Below, piece after piece: positions 1 to 11,100 of a DNA stretch of 64,000 nt. Source of the DNA: Lophius americanus (lineage: Eukaryota; Chordata; Actinopteri; Lophiiformes; Lophiidae); assembly GCA_037951165.1 (NCBI GenBank), contig JBBDHG010000008.1, forward strand, positions 11,813,501 through 11,877,500. The letters run 5' to 3'. Under the pieces are notes generated by a model. That model was not told the DNA's origin. It made no database searches and saw only the letters and a program-made list of their open reading frames with translations. Every line of letters begins with the position of its first letter. Position 1 is the first letter of the stretch. Position numbers and translations under genes: made by a program.

Positions 1-2180
1 TTTTTTGTTTTGGTCGTATCAAGTTACACAAGTCCTCGCAAGCTTTAATACACCTAATATATCCTACTTATTGAATAGGACTTTCTCAATATCCGTGCCT
101 CTTCAGTGTCTCCTTTGACCCGTGGTGTCCTCCAAGGCTCCACCCATGGCCCCTTACTCTTGAGTATAAACATGCAGCCACTGGGTCATATTCTAAACAG
201 GTTCAGTCACACTTCTCAGTAAGAATTACAGACATTACAGCGTTAGAACGTTGGACTCTTATGGAAAATAGATGTCAAATTTATTAACGCATGAGACATT
301 TACAATCACAGCTGTCATTAATCTACACTAAGTCCTTCACATCTTTTCCCTCTGCAGGTCCATTTTGATATTGGCACGGCTTGTTTAAGAAAAAGTAAGA
401 GCTCTCTTCGTCTCTACTGTCATCTGCTTCATCAAACACTACCCCCATTCACAGAAGCCCATTTACAGTCCATTTAGTCTGGTGTAATAATGGGTCTGCC
501 ATGATGCCCCTCGATCACGAGGAAGAAAAGCAAGATAGGGACGTGACGTTTTGACAACATGGTAAAATCGTCCAGTGTGTAAAAGGTAGGGGTATCTCCC
601 TGAATAGATGTGATATAATATTTGTAACTAGGTTCTTTGTGTAGTTTCAGATGAAATAAAAAAAAAATGTTGTATTGTTCGTTCCAAAGGAGTATTTTTT
701 AACTCCATGGACCATCCATATGGAGGCCAGCATGTTCCTACTGATGTCTACTGTTACTGTATTTTGAAAAATGGAATATCGTATTTATTATTTAGAACAA
801 CGACAACAAGCTCAACATCGCACAGAACCACAGCGTCAAAGCAAATATGAAGACTCATAAAATGTTTGGATGTGGAATCCTCCGGCAGGAGCTGCTGCTC
901 CTTCATGTGGAAGGGGACCAGCTAAGGAGGCTCAGGTAGTCACTCAGTGTAATGCCTCCAGGATGCCTCCCTTTGGAGGTTTGTTATGCAATTCGGGAAT
1001 TACCTTCTTGGCCTGTAGCCACTGTGACCCAATCCTGGAAGAGTGTAAGAAAATGGCTGGCTGGATGATGATGATGATGATGACCAGCGCCTTTTCTTCT
1101 GTGTTTTCTGTTCAGAATCTATGTCGAAGTTATGAGCGAAATAATCAATTTTCTCACCATTTTAACATCCCCTGAAATTAACCACAACCTAACCTAACCT
1201 GATCTAGTCTTACATCTCACCTTATTCCAGTAAATGAGCCTTATAACCCAGAACACATAGCTCATCGCCGTAAGGAACGTGATTTGAAGTGAAAAGTGAT
1301 TCAAATATAAGGCTGGGTTTGCATCAAGTGAGAATGGAGTAACTCTGTCAGTTATCACAACCTACTTCTGCTACACCTCTAAGGAGAAGTACCTGAGGTA
1401 GTTCTGCAGGGAGTTATGAATATGTTGTCTGATCAGCATTCCAAGTCCGATAAAAACAAACCAACCTGCAAGCCCCAATCTGGAAGCATGCTGCAAGCAA
1501 GGGAATAAACTTTATTAAGTCGCACATTTATGTTACAGCTTGCTCACTCGCACATTTCCTCTCCAAGGTTGATTATGGAACAAATAGAATTTTGTCCACA
1601 GCTGAAACACGCAGTTAAGTTTTTCTCATTTACAAATAAATCAGCAGTGATCCGCTGCGCTCAGAGATTGCCAAACAAAAATAAAGAATTAATAGCCACC
1701 AGATTAAAAAGACAATATGGAGCAGAGCCTCCTCAAAATGATGTCAAAAACAAAAATGTGATCCTGAAAAATACACATGCTTGCTGCTGTGACAACATCG
1801 GGTGTGTCAGCTGTGGGGAAATTCACCCACACTTAGGGCATGGAAGAAACAACCTACGGGCAATATCTTTATTTCCAATTCATGCTTTGTTAATTTTTGC
1901 ACCCAGCGGATCCGTACATATGCAAGTTTAAATAATCAAACTAAAAAAAAAAGGCTGATTTAATCACAAACCAAACAACTGTTGGCAGCAGTTGAAAAGA
2001 GATGGAGAGAAAATTCCGCATTTGCACACACTATTTATAACCCCTAAAGTTGGGGGTATTATGAATACCTCATTACTGTGTGTCGTGGATGATTTTTTAA
2101 TTTCATACCAACATAGACCTTATTTAAATGTATTATTATTATTATTACGAGGACAAACAAAAAGGACTGGATGAATTTAG
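1..2180. other. Upstream intergenic region, no gene recognised
   Basis: AT-rich sequence with many stops in all frames. The open frames here are short (at most about 133 codons), show no family motif, and have no convincing splice sites around them. A small GAT microsatellite lies at 1064-1083. No exon of a neighbouring gene could be identified. Confidence 0.5.
1064..1083. repeat. (GAT)n microsatellite
   Basis: Short uninterrupted run of about six to seven GAT/ATG units, read directly from the sequence. Confidence 0.9.
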
Positions 2181-2183
2181 AGA

Positions 2184-2520
2184 AGATTGGTTGTATATTT
2201 CCGACATTGGGGGAGCTTTATCTCCAAAACAATTTGGGCCATAATTACTCAACTTTCAGTCCCATTAAGTCCAAATTAGGTGCATATGAATTGAGTGGAA
2301 GCGATTAGTCTTTTATATATGTATTTTATTGTAATAATTGATATTTTACACACTAGGGGGAGCTTTTTTTAAAATGGAAAATTCTGTTTTTAGGAAATAA
2401 CATCATAATGTTGGCCTAATTTAGTAAAAATTTGGTTCATGTGAATCAACTCGAGGAGATATATATTGTCATACTTTATTCTAGTAGTTCATAATTTGGT
2501 CACTAGAGGGATCTTTTTCA
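2184..2520. repeat. Degenerate tandem repeat, period about 150 bp
   Basis: Related motifs recur at roughly 145-150 bp spacing. A GGGGGAGCTTT-type box is seen near 2208 and 2351, with a diverged form (AGAGGGATCTTT) near 2502. A box reading approximately CAAATTTGGTTCATGTGAATC occurs near 2270 and 2427. The first unit (about 2184-2250) resembles 54534-54595 in the downstream retroelement region, so this is an interspersed family and not a local duplication only. The family name is not recognised. Confidence 0.45.
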
Positions 2521-3074
2521 TGAAAAAAAATGATTTGACCGTTTATTTCATATTTATTTTTCTTGCATTCATATTTCTAGTCTTCTGTGATTTGTACGAC
2601 AAGTTTAAACAAAAATCTTTTTGAAAAAAGAAGAAACTTGGTCATATCAATTTATGTTAAAGTTAATGTCAATTTGATTGACAATTTGATTGACATTACG
2701 TTTATCTTCCAAATAAGAAATTGATTTCATGAAAAAATACATATTGCATTCAAGCAAATATAACAGCTAGCTACATATGATCATGCTGTCAGGGATGTCA
2801 GTGCTGGCCTTGTTTAATTTTTTGGATGACACCCGCAGTACGGTGATCAGGTCATTGACTTCTGGATATCCAAGACGTCCCTCTCGACAGCTTCTCAAAC
2901 CGCCAGTGTTTTGAAATGTTTTATATTGATTACATAGCGTAATTTGTTGAGAACAAAATAACATAAGAATGATCAATAGAAACCAAATCATCAACCCATT
3001 GAAGTTGGATTCAAAATCATGCTGAAAATCAAAGTGGAAAAATTAGACCCCAGGTTGATCTAATTTTTGTCATT

Positions 3075-3545
3075 TTCCTCAAGACAACTCATGATGTGGC
3101 TCAGTAGTGTGTCTGGCCTCCACCTGTATGCACTCCCTACAACGACTGGGCATGCTCCTGATCAGAAGACGGATGGTCTCCTGAGGGATCTCCCCCCAGA
3201 TCTGGATCAGGGCATCAGTCAGCTCCTTGACAGTCTGTGGTGCGACGTGGCGGCGGTGGATGCAACAATAGATGATGTCCCAGAGGTGCTCGATCGGATT
3301 CAGGTCTGGTGAACGGGTGGGCCAGTCAATAGCATCGATGCCTTTAAAAATCCATGAACCACCGTCTCCAGAGTCTCTCACATCTGTCACATGTGCTAAG
3401 TGTGAACCTGCTCTCATCTGTGAAGGGAACAGGGCGCCAATGGCGAATCAACCAATTCTGGTGTTATCTGGCAAATGCCAATCGGGCTGCAAGGTGCCAG
3501 GCATCAAGCACAGGCCCCACTGTGGACGTTGAGCCCTCGTACCAT
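3075..3545 (-). mobile_element. Tc1/mariner-family transposase remnant, internally deleted
   Basis: Read on the minus strand, 3079-3417 encodes the C-terminal end of a Tc1-like DDE transposase. The block DWPTRSPDLNPIEHLWD contains the third catalytic acid (E in NPIEHLW) and is followed by the usual family tail with QTVKELTDAL and IPQETIRLLIRSMP. Upstream (about 3420-3540) are out-of-frame traces of the central part. Most of the catalytic core between them is missing, including the second catalytic Asp region, so the copy is an inactive deletion derivative. Terminal inverted repeats were not located with certainty. Confidence 0.8.
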
Positions 3546-4083
3546 CATTCCTCAATATTTTATAGGTGTATGAAGTAACATGGAAGTTCTTATTAGTGTT
3601 ATTCTTCATAGTCATTAAAATAAATTCCAATGGAATGTAAATATTGGACAGTTAATGATTGTATTGGTTCATGGATCTAGTTCATTTTATCAAGAAACCA
3701 ATGATCAAACAATATGTATCCAGAATCATGTTTTTTCTTTTGCAAGAATTAATTAAAATGTTATTGAATATTTTAAAATATAAGAAATGTAATAATATCC
3801 AGATCTGCAAACAAAAATGTAATGGATTATTTGAAAATAAAAATAATAAAGAATAAATATATAAATAACATAAAATTAAATGAATTCAGAAAAAAAGCTG
3901 TGATGTCACACTAGTGATGTCACTTCCTCTGGCATGAAAATCTGAAAGTTGGTGAGGTGTTTCATGCTTCTTCTCTCATTTTCTGTACCAAGTGTGCAGA
4001 CATAATGAACACTACTTTAATTAACATTGCTGCTTTTTGGTCATGTTTTTATATAGTTTTTATTGATGCTTCTATCTGCTTTT

Positions 4084-4160
4084 ACTTTGTAGCACTTTGA
4101 GATTTGATCCAAATGTAAAGTGTGTTATAAAATAAATGTATTATTGTATTTATTATTACT
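4084..4160 (+). mobile_element. LINE/SINE 3' tail (GCACTTTGAGATTTGATCC family), copy 1
   Basis: The motif is TAGCACTTTGAGATTTGATCC, then AAATGTAAAGTGTGTTATAAAATAAATG and an ATT-rich tail. The 'cactttgag ... gtgttataaataaa + ATT microsatellite' layout is typical of L2-type LINE and related SINE 3' ends in fish. Other copies are at 26933-27000 (minus), 59921-59984 (plus) and a partial one at 15327-15370 (minus). Confidence 0.6.
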
Positions 4161-4522
4161 AGATGAATTAACGATTTGTCAACACTATTTTCATAATTTT
4201 GCATTGAATATTTTTAAGGGCAATAATATGACAGAATCCAGGAAATTCTGTTTTTAAACATGTCGGGTGGTATCTGGTTTGAAGTTACCATATGGAGTAA
4301 CGGTACAAAATATCAACCCTGTTACTTTTTCTTTTTTTTACTCATAACATAGTTGACGATGATTCAGATGATTCAGTTACATTTAAGGATTTTTTGATTA
4401 TTCTGCTGTTGTTATTTATTCTTGGTCATATTAATGTGACGGTTTGCAAGATAAGGAGATTCATATTTTTTCTCTAACAGGGTCAAAAGTTTTTTAAATC
4501 ACATTATTGGTAATAATAATAA

Positions 4523-4775
4523 CCCAGCCACAGAGGGGTCACAAACTAGTGTACTTCCGGTGCCGGTCCCAAGACCTGATAAATGGAGGGGGTTGTGTCA
4601 GGAGGGGCATCCGGCCTAAAACCTATACCAAAACAATATGCGGAACATGAAACGGATTTCCAAACTGGATCATCCAGGGCCCGTGTTAACAAATACCATC
4701 ACTATTAACTAGCATGGTGTATGGTAACAGGTGATCCGCTGTGGCGACTCCCGAAAGGAAACAGCAAAAAGACAA
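4523..4775 (+). mobile_element. Non-LTR retrotransposon 3' end, probably RTE-type
   Basis: Contains boxes I recognise from a very common teleost LINE/SINE 3' end: CCGGTCCCAAG, then AAATGGAGGGGGTTGTGTCAGG, GGGCATCCGGCCTAAAACC, and finally GATCCGCTGTGGCGACTCCC followed by an A-rich stretch. Assignment to the RTE clade is from memory of similar tails and is less certain than its identity as an interspersed repeat. A fragment of a LINE ORF end lies far away at 62958-63179. Confidence 0.6.
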
Positions 4776-5173
4776 ATAAGAAATTGGTCAAAGTAAATAT
4801 TATAAACTTTACAGGTGTAAGAACAGAAAATGTTGGAAATGTGAAGTGTCAGATGTTCTCTATGAGATTAAAAAATGTCAATGTAAAAATAAATAAAAAA
4901 AAACAACTTTTTTTTGGTTTTTTATACTTTGAATGTACCTTCAATTCTGTAATGGACCTCATATATGACATCATTTGGACATCCAAAACCATCCTTTGTA
5001 ATATATATATATGTCCCTAATAGCAGATTTTTCTTGAATGCAAGTTTGTTTGTAAGGAAACCCCCTAGTGACGTTTAACAAAATTTAATAAACGATTGTA
5101 AATCCGTGTACTCGATCGTAGGTCAAATTCCTTGTCAAGTGTGATAAAAGCCACATATGGCGACAAGAGGCTA

Positions 5174-5195
5174 AAACTCAATTTCCCAGAAGGCC
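5174..5195 (+). promoter_or_regulatory. ZNF143/THAP11-like promoter motif of ankrd50
   Basis: AACTCAATTTCCCAGAAGGC (5175-5194) closely resembles the composite ZNF143/THAP11 promoter motif (roughly AACTACAAnTCCCAGAAGGC). That motif is known to sit just upstream of start sites in many CpG-island promoters. It lies immediately before the CpG-rich block taken as exon 1. No TATA box is evident. The transcription start itself cannot be fixed from sequence. Confidence 0.45.
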
Positions 5196-5321
5196 TTGTC
5201 TCATTTGTGTGCAGCGGAGAGAAAGTCGATCGTTTGTAGGCGGGGAGTCAGTCGGCTCGCGGTGGAGCTGTGTCGGGCAGCAGGAGGAGCCGACACCAAC
5301 AGAAAAGACCGATTCAAAGAC

Positions 5322-5357
5322 ATGATAGTCGCTCAAATGCTGAAATTCTGCCTTTGA
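5322..5357 (+). CDS. Upstream ORF 1 in ankrd50 leader (11 codons)
   Basis: ATG at 5322, with a second in-frame ATG at 5337, and TGA at 5355-5357. The coding potential is only 11 residues, so any role would be regulatory (ribosome diversion). Its presence is a plain reading of the sequence; translation is not shown. Confidence 0.3.
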   Translation: MIVAQMLKFCL

Positions 5358-5380
5358 ATTGAAACGGAGGAAACGGTCGA

Positions 5381-5476
5381 ATGGTTTCTGAGGAGGTTCT
5401 AACGTGCATAAGAAGGGAAGCAGAGTCTTTGGACGCAGGAAGCATCATCTATTACAGCGGGAGGACTCGGAAAGAG
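5381..5476 (+). CDS. Upstream ORF 2 in ankrd50 leader, open through the donor
   Basis: ATG at 5381 reads 32 codons without a stop to the predicted exon-1 donor at 5476/5477, in phase 0. If exon 1 is spliced to the acceptor at 7424, the frame continues 20 codons and stops at TGA 7485-7487. That gives a 52-codon spliced uORF ending 24 bases before the next upstream ATG (7511). Splicing to the alternative acceptor at 7022 would also end it soon. No protein family is recognised. Confidence 0.3.
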
Positions 5477-7424
5477 GTGAGGGGGGAAAAAACCGTTTGG
5501 GAGACGTTTGAAACAGAAACTGAAGCGAAAATGGGTTAAATGAAGTTTAAGGAATAGTTGTGGCGGACGGCAACAGCAGCACGAGCTACATAGAGTGTTT
5601 ATCTTCTGCTGGGGGGGTTCCCCTTAGAACATGCAATCGTTAGGTGGTACGAATGGGGGCTTTAAAGCCCCCCATAGGTGTAAATTGTACCCCATCTGAA
5701 ATGGGTGAGGTTTGTCTCGTCATACAAAAGACTTGTGCAGCCTTTTCATGTCACTGGAGGGAATCAGTGTCGCCGGAAAATACAGCGGATCATTTATATT
5801 TTTAACATCTGTCCAGTGAGATATTTGTTGGAGGTAAACCAGAATGGTGGGGGGGGATAGATCGCAGCCCATGTTAAACCTTGTAATTTGGCAACATTGC
5901 AAAGTAATCAACAAGCCTGTGTGTTTCTGTTTTCATGACAGTAGGAGCAGGATAATATTTGCATTTGTGCCCATATGAAGAGGCAATAATGAAATGGCTC
6001 AATTAAATGAAACTGCTGCCTAAATACGGAGAGGATGGAACTTTGCACATTTCTCCTAATCATTTACATCATCTGGATTTCCTTTTTAAAGCTGCTGCCC
6101 CCTTTTTTGTAGTTGACGTTACCTTCCATTTCCACCTCTGGGAGTGCAGGAAAGGAAAGGGGGTCCTCTCTCATTTGGACCTAACCCCCCCACCCCCCTC
6201 ACACAGTTCAGGACGGATGTAGACTGTTTTGGATTTAAAGCCCCATAGGAAGGAAGGGGGGGGGGGATCAGTGGATAGACTAGAGAAACTGGACGAACCC
6301 CTGCCAAGAATTTAGTTGCAGGGCAGGCAGTGATGGTGTGGGCTGTGGAGGGTAAAAGACGACACCTTTTGTAGCCTCTGGAAATGATTTAAGTATTGCA
6401 TTAATCAGCCATAACATTATAGCCACTGACTTGTGAAGTCTAAATAACATTGATAACCCTGTTACAGTAGCGATCTGTCGGTGGGTGGGATGTAATAGGC
6501 ACCATGTGAATGTTTGTTTTGCTTGTATGTTGTAATATTGGAACACGAAAAAAAAAGGTAAGCCTAAGGATCTGATTGAATTGATAAGGGACAAATTGTG
6601 ATGCTAAACAGGTTAGAAAACTTCCAAAACTGCTGATCCAATTGGGTGTTCCATGTCTGCAGTAGTTAGTACCTACCAAAATGGTCTAAGGAAAGACAAC
6701 CCGTGAACTGGTGACAGGTTCATGGGGGCTCAAGGTTCACTGATGCGCACGGGGAGCAAAGGCTAGCCAGTGTTGACCGATCCCACAAATAATTTACTTT
6801 AGTGTAAATGCAGAAAAAGTTATGCTGGTTCCGATAGAACAAACCAGTGATGGTTTTAATGTTATGGCTGATTGGTGTATTTGTTGGTAGGAAGTATTCA
6901 CAATCTGTTGCTTTCATTGGGATCTCTCCAGGATTGTCTAAACAAAGTTAAGATGTACTCGTGCACAATTATGATTTGGATCGTGTCCTAATTTGGCCTT
7001 TATTCCTGTGTCTGTTTTCCAGGGAAAGAGCCAGGCTTTGTATGTTGTTGGAGAAACTGACTCTGCACTGGCAGCCTCTTCCATGTCAATGTAATGGAAA
7101 TGTGCTCTGGTCACTGTCGGTAGCATCTGAAATGCATCAGTGGAAATATATCAGCAACTCCCATGGCTAATTGTTTCAAGCGGCAGTGGCTCGAGCTTGC
7201 ATGTGGATGCACTCAGGAGCCGAGTGCCCTGCCATGCCCAGCGCCATGCTAAAGGAGCACACTCATAATAACAAGGAGCACTCAGTTCAACCAGTGGGAA
7301 AGCTGTGGAAAAAGTTGGTGGAAAATCTATGGTTTGAGCCTCAATTTTGATTTCCTTCTTTTTTTATTTTGACCTAGATATTCTGCACAGGCTGCAGCAG
7401 CTCTTCTTCTCCCTCTACTTTCAG
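5477..7424 (+). other. Predicted 5' UTR intron of ankrd50
   Basis: Donor GTGAGG at 5477. The best acceptor is a long pyrimidine tract ending CTTTCAG at 7424. An alternative acceptor (CTGTTTTCCAG) ends at 7022. The interior contains an internally deleted Tc1-like element (6397-6879) and G/C homopolymer-rich patches near 5850, 6190 and 6260. No coding segment was recognised. Confidence 0.4.
6397..6879 (+). mobile_element. Nonautonomous Tc1-like element with inverted ends, internally deleted
   Basis: The left end ATCAGCCATAACATTA (6404-6419) mirrors the right end TTTTAATGTTATGGCTGAT (6854-6872), which runs to a TA at 6878. Both match a widespread fish Tc1-like family. Between them are decayed remnants of the transposase N-terminal helix-turn-helix region: translated pieces resembling KDL, then AVVSTYQ, then a block running to the 'ATVAQIAEKV' area. 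The catalytic DDE part is absent. At about 480 bp against roughly 1.5 kb for full elements, it is a deletion derivative. Related ends occur at 24002 and 61216. Confidence 0.8.
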
Positions 7425-7615
7425 TCAAGTCACAGGCACTCTGGCTCTTTCTTAACATCAACACCAAAACTGCAAGCTCCTTTCTGAGAGGCACAATATA
7501 ACCTGCCGAAATGGATGTTCAAATTTACTGTCGTCCTTCGTTGGAGTCTGGAGGGGCAGAATGACGGGACCCCTATGAAGAAGAGGAATAGGTGGAACAG
7601 CAGCACAATATCATA
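7425..7615 (+). other. ankrd50 5' UTR part of the first coding exon
   Basis: Follows the strong acceptor at 7424 and runs to the main ATG. An in-frame TAG at 7589-7591 closes the ankrd50 frame upstream, so the protein cannot extend further. The stretch holds three linked short ORFs (7511-7616). If the alternative acceptor at 7022 is used, the leader would be about 400 bases longer. Confidence 0.45.
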
Positions 7616-7616
7616 A
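7511..7616 (+). promoter_or_regulatory. Chain of three overlapping uORFs ending on the ankrd50 ATG
   Basis: uORF A is ATG 7511 to TGA 7564 (17 codons, purine at -3 and G at +4). Its stop overlaps the ATG of uORF B (7561-7578, 5 codons) as ATGA. The stop of B overlaps the ATG of uORF C (7575-7616, 13 codons), again as ATGA. The stop of C overlaps the main ATG as TAATG at 7614-7618. The main start has A at -3 and G at +4, a good Kozak context. The reading is direct; a termination-reinitiation role is inference. Confidence 0.4.
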
Positions 7617-8121
7617 TGGCCCAAACCAGTTTGCTGCAGGGAAAACGCTTTTATTGCCGGGAGTGGGTCTTCCATAAGATCCAGCATTGCCTCCAGGAGA
7701 AAACCAACAATCTCAGTGGACTGACCAGCACTCCCAGTAAGCAGCCCCCGCTGACTCCTGGTGGGGTTGCATCAAACCCCGGCACCCTGACATCGGGATC
7801 TGTGAAATCAGGTAGCTCCTGGGGGGTGTTACTGGTTGGAGGGCCGGGAAGTGGGAAAACTGCAGTGAGCACGGAGCTGTTATGGCCCACATCAGCGCAG
7901 GGCACACACCGGGGTCTTCACCAGCAGGGCCTTGCTTTCCACTTCTGCCGAGCAGACGACTCGGACACGCTGTGTGTCGGCGGGTTCATTCGAGGTCTGG
8001 TGGCTCAGATATGCCGCAGCGGGCTAGTGCCGGGATATGAGGGGAAGGTGCGCGATCCAGCCGTGCAGAGCACTTTGCAGCCTGGAGAGTGTGAGAGGAA
8101 TCCCACGGAGGCTTTCAAGAG
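7616..8121 (+). CDS. ankrd50: ankrd50 coding exon 1 (Walker A exon)
   Basis: Encodes residues 1-168 and two bases of codon 169. The start is the ATG at 7616 (MAQTSLLQGK) because an in-frame TAG lies 25 bases upstream, the context is good, and the N-terminus matches the family. The conserved block CREWVFHKIQHCLQEK (residues 14-29) is followed by a variable Ser/Pro/Gly linker (about 30-68), the P-loop GVLLVGGPGSGKT with Lys81, and a conserved AFHFCRADDSDTLCVGGFIR block. The exon ends AAGAG before donor GTACGG at 8122. It is more GC-rich than the surrounding introns. Confidence 0.95.
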
Positions 8122-11100
8122 GTACGGATGAAATCGTATTAATGCACTCCTCTCTCTTTTTTCTCCTCCTCCTACTGTCAGGGTACATGCCAGATGATTT
8201 CATAGATCATCACACCTTCAGTTGAGAGACTGTGATATTAAATCATGATGATGATCTGCAGATTTAAAACTGTCAACACATCTGGCAGGACTAGGAAGTC
8301 ATCAAGCAAATGTGCTAAAAAAAATTTTTTGCAAAATGGCAAGAAAATCCTGAGTTTTATACTATTATCCAATGGATATTTTGGGAAAAAGCAAACAAAC
8401 AGATGCAAAAATTGTCATTTTAAGTATTTTCGGACATTTTTTTCACTGAGGATTAATTGAATTAAAGGTTTAATCACTAATAAACTCTGCAGATCGCCGC
8501 AGCCCCGCATAGACTTGCCTTCAGGTACATTCTTTGTTTTTCATGTCGTGCAGGATTATTTGTATCAATCATGACTCGATTCCTTTCCGGTGATACCAGG
8601 TAATGTAAGAAATCTCGGAATTCGGCTTGCCTGGTAAATGCCCCTCCCCCCTCCCTTCCCTCTCCTCTCCTCTCAACCCCACCTCGTGACCCTGATGCTC
8701 CCCTCCCCCTTCTCCCTTTTTTTTGGCTGCTCACACTCATCACATAGCTGCGCCTCAGCAGCCTCTCCACTTATTTGATGTCATGGTGTTGTTGGTTTTC
8801 CCCCCTGGTGTGGCATGCTGGGTGGGACTGTCCCCGCTTAGCTTCTGATTCGGGAGAGGTCAGATATTTTTAAGTGGCAGACGCGCTCAGGTAGTCTCAG
8901 ACTCATGACGAAGGAGCTTTGAACCGAGACTGACTCACTGACTGACTGACCTGAGTCACTGCTCTGCAGAAAGATGAAGTGCACGTGTGAAACTGAAGTA
9001 CAGTAGACTTATGGACTTCCAGAGCCCTGCCCGGGCATGTAACACGATCAAGATGAACTGTTATTGTAGGCAGCGGCTTTAAAGGGAGCTGCGCATGAAT
9101 GTGTGTGTATGTGGGTTTCTTGCACGACTGGTCTGCACAGTATAGGTCAGCCGGTCTATGCAATACGGGCTGGAATGCAACACTGAACACACACACTCAT
9201 GCCTCTTGTCTGGCCATCTGGTGATGCTTATTGCACCATCTCAACATCATACACACTGGGAAAAAAGTAGGTCAAATGTTCAGCAAGGTAAATAATTTTT
9301 TAAACGCTCACCAGAGTCAACAGCTAAACCCACGCATACTTTACAAACACGCTCTTTTTTTTTTCCCAAGGAAGTGTTGTCATCTGCTGGTAATCAGCCT
9401 GCCTGCTCTACCGACGACTCTGACTTCAGTTTGACCCTCTCAGATAAAAAGGCAGGTTATCGTGGGGACACACACAGAGAGTGACACTAGCAGGGAAGGT
9501 CTTCTCACTTCAGCTCTGCTCTGTGTCAGGCAAATTTCACGTCGCACTTGAAACCTTGGGCCTTAAATTTAGGGGACAGCAGAGACAAAGAGATTATCGT
9601 CACTGCCTGTTTTGTTTGTGGGCCAAATAAGCACTTCTGTGAATGCCTCCTCACAGGCACAAGTGTCTTACAGGCAGCGCTGTACACAAATAATCTGTGC
9701 AGCTCCCCTACTGTTTGAGTTGCTATCTGGTTTCAGAAAGGCACCATTGTTCGCTAATTCTGACAGTGACATAAAAAATAAAAACAGTGAAAATGGAAGG
9801 GCCTGAAACTTAAGTATTAGACCAACCAATGATTTATATCAGGCATAAAAACTAAGAAAACTTTCTTTTAATTGAGTCTTGTCTGTCTTTTACTCAATAG
9901 AACTCATAGTTTAACAGTTCCTTTTGTTTGTTTTGACCCCCTTGCAGCTGCAATTTTAACTGTTCACAAGTGAGTGAATGCAGAGGCCCGGATTTATTCT
10001 TTAACCTAGTCGCAGAGAAAGCTTTGCTCGTTGTAATCGCCAGTCGTGTGTTAATACAGTGGAACTGATTCAGACATGGGTTTACGTCCCACTCTGTGCA
10101 ACCTGATCATGGCTTCTCCCATCTGTACATCTGCACCCACAGACGTTAAGGCTCTTGACTTCTCTCTCTGTGAATTCCCTCTACATCTTCACTTACACAG
10201 ACATGTGTACTCTTTCTTTTTTTTAATAAACTTCATTCTTTGTTTAGTTCTGTGCTAACTTTTTTCTGAATTGAAAAAGGCTAAATCTTATGAAATACAG
10301 CTGAACTGAGCCATGAGTTCAACAACAAGACATTTCATAGTGCCTTCTGTAAAATAAAAGGGGCATTAAGACCACTCAGAAAATTCTAAAAAAAACAAAA
10401 ACATTTAGACAGAAAGGAACAAGATTTAATTGAAAATACAAGAATTGCAAATGTGGAAATTAAAGTGCAGTGTATGAAGTGTGTAATTAATGGGACGGTG
10501 GCAGACAGAATGGTCTTCAGTCAGGTACGTGGAGAATAAAAACTGAACCATGCTACAAGTTAATTCTAACTCCTGGAAGGAGAGCACACCTGTATCAGAC
10601 GACCTGACTGGATGGATGGTTCGTAACTGAGCAGCATATCTGAAGTATATTTCAGCCCTTAATCATTCGGCCCTTTTTTAAACTGACACTAGAATTTTGA
10701 AATCAATTCTTTGACGGACAGGCAACCAGTGTAAACATCTGAGAACGGCAGTAGCAGCAGTCAATAGTGGAAAGAGTGTTAAGATCTTTCACTTACGTAA
10801 AAACAGAAATACCAAAATCTTAAAAGACATGATGCAGTGATAATCTCGTACTTGCACAGTGCTAGGTACAGTGATGAATACTGTATTTTTATGCCCGTCA
10901 ACATTTATTTGATACTCAGTAAGTCACTGTATACATTTTTACACACTAACTATGACATGCTTTTTAAGTTTGACGCAGTTCTGCACTACTAATCTAATCC
11001 ATTAAATTATGATACTGATACCAATACCAACACATCTTGTCGTAGCAGATTTTTATTGATACTTCTTTCTATTCTTCAGTACGAAAATGACTTCTTGTAT

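Larger units (their letters stand above)
5200..5476 (+). other. ankrd50 noncoding exon 1 (5' UTR), CpG-rich
   Basis: This block has about twenty CpG dinucleotides in under 300 bases, a sharp contrast with the CpG-poor flanks, as expected of a vertebrate CpG-island promoter and first exon. It ends in AAAGAG followed by a consensus donor GTGAGG at 5477. It precedes the first coding exon by about 2 kb with nothing else gene-like between. The start coordinate is approximate. It contains one closed uORF (5322-5357) and one that is open at the donor (from 5381). Confidence 0.5.

Noticed and set aside
7592..7615. GTG-initiated N-terminal extension of ankrd50
   Set aside because: The ATG at 7616 has a better context and matches the family N-terminus; an in-frame TAG at 7589-7591 blocks any longer form.
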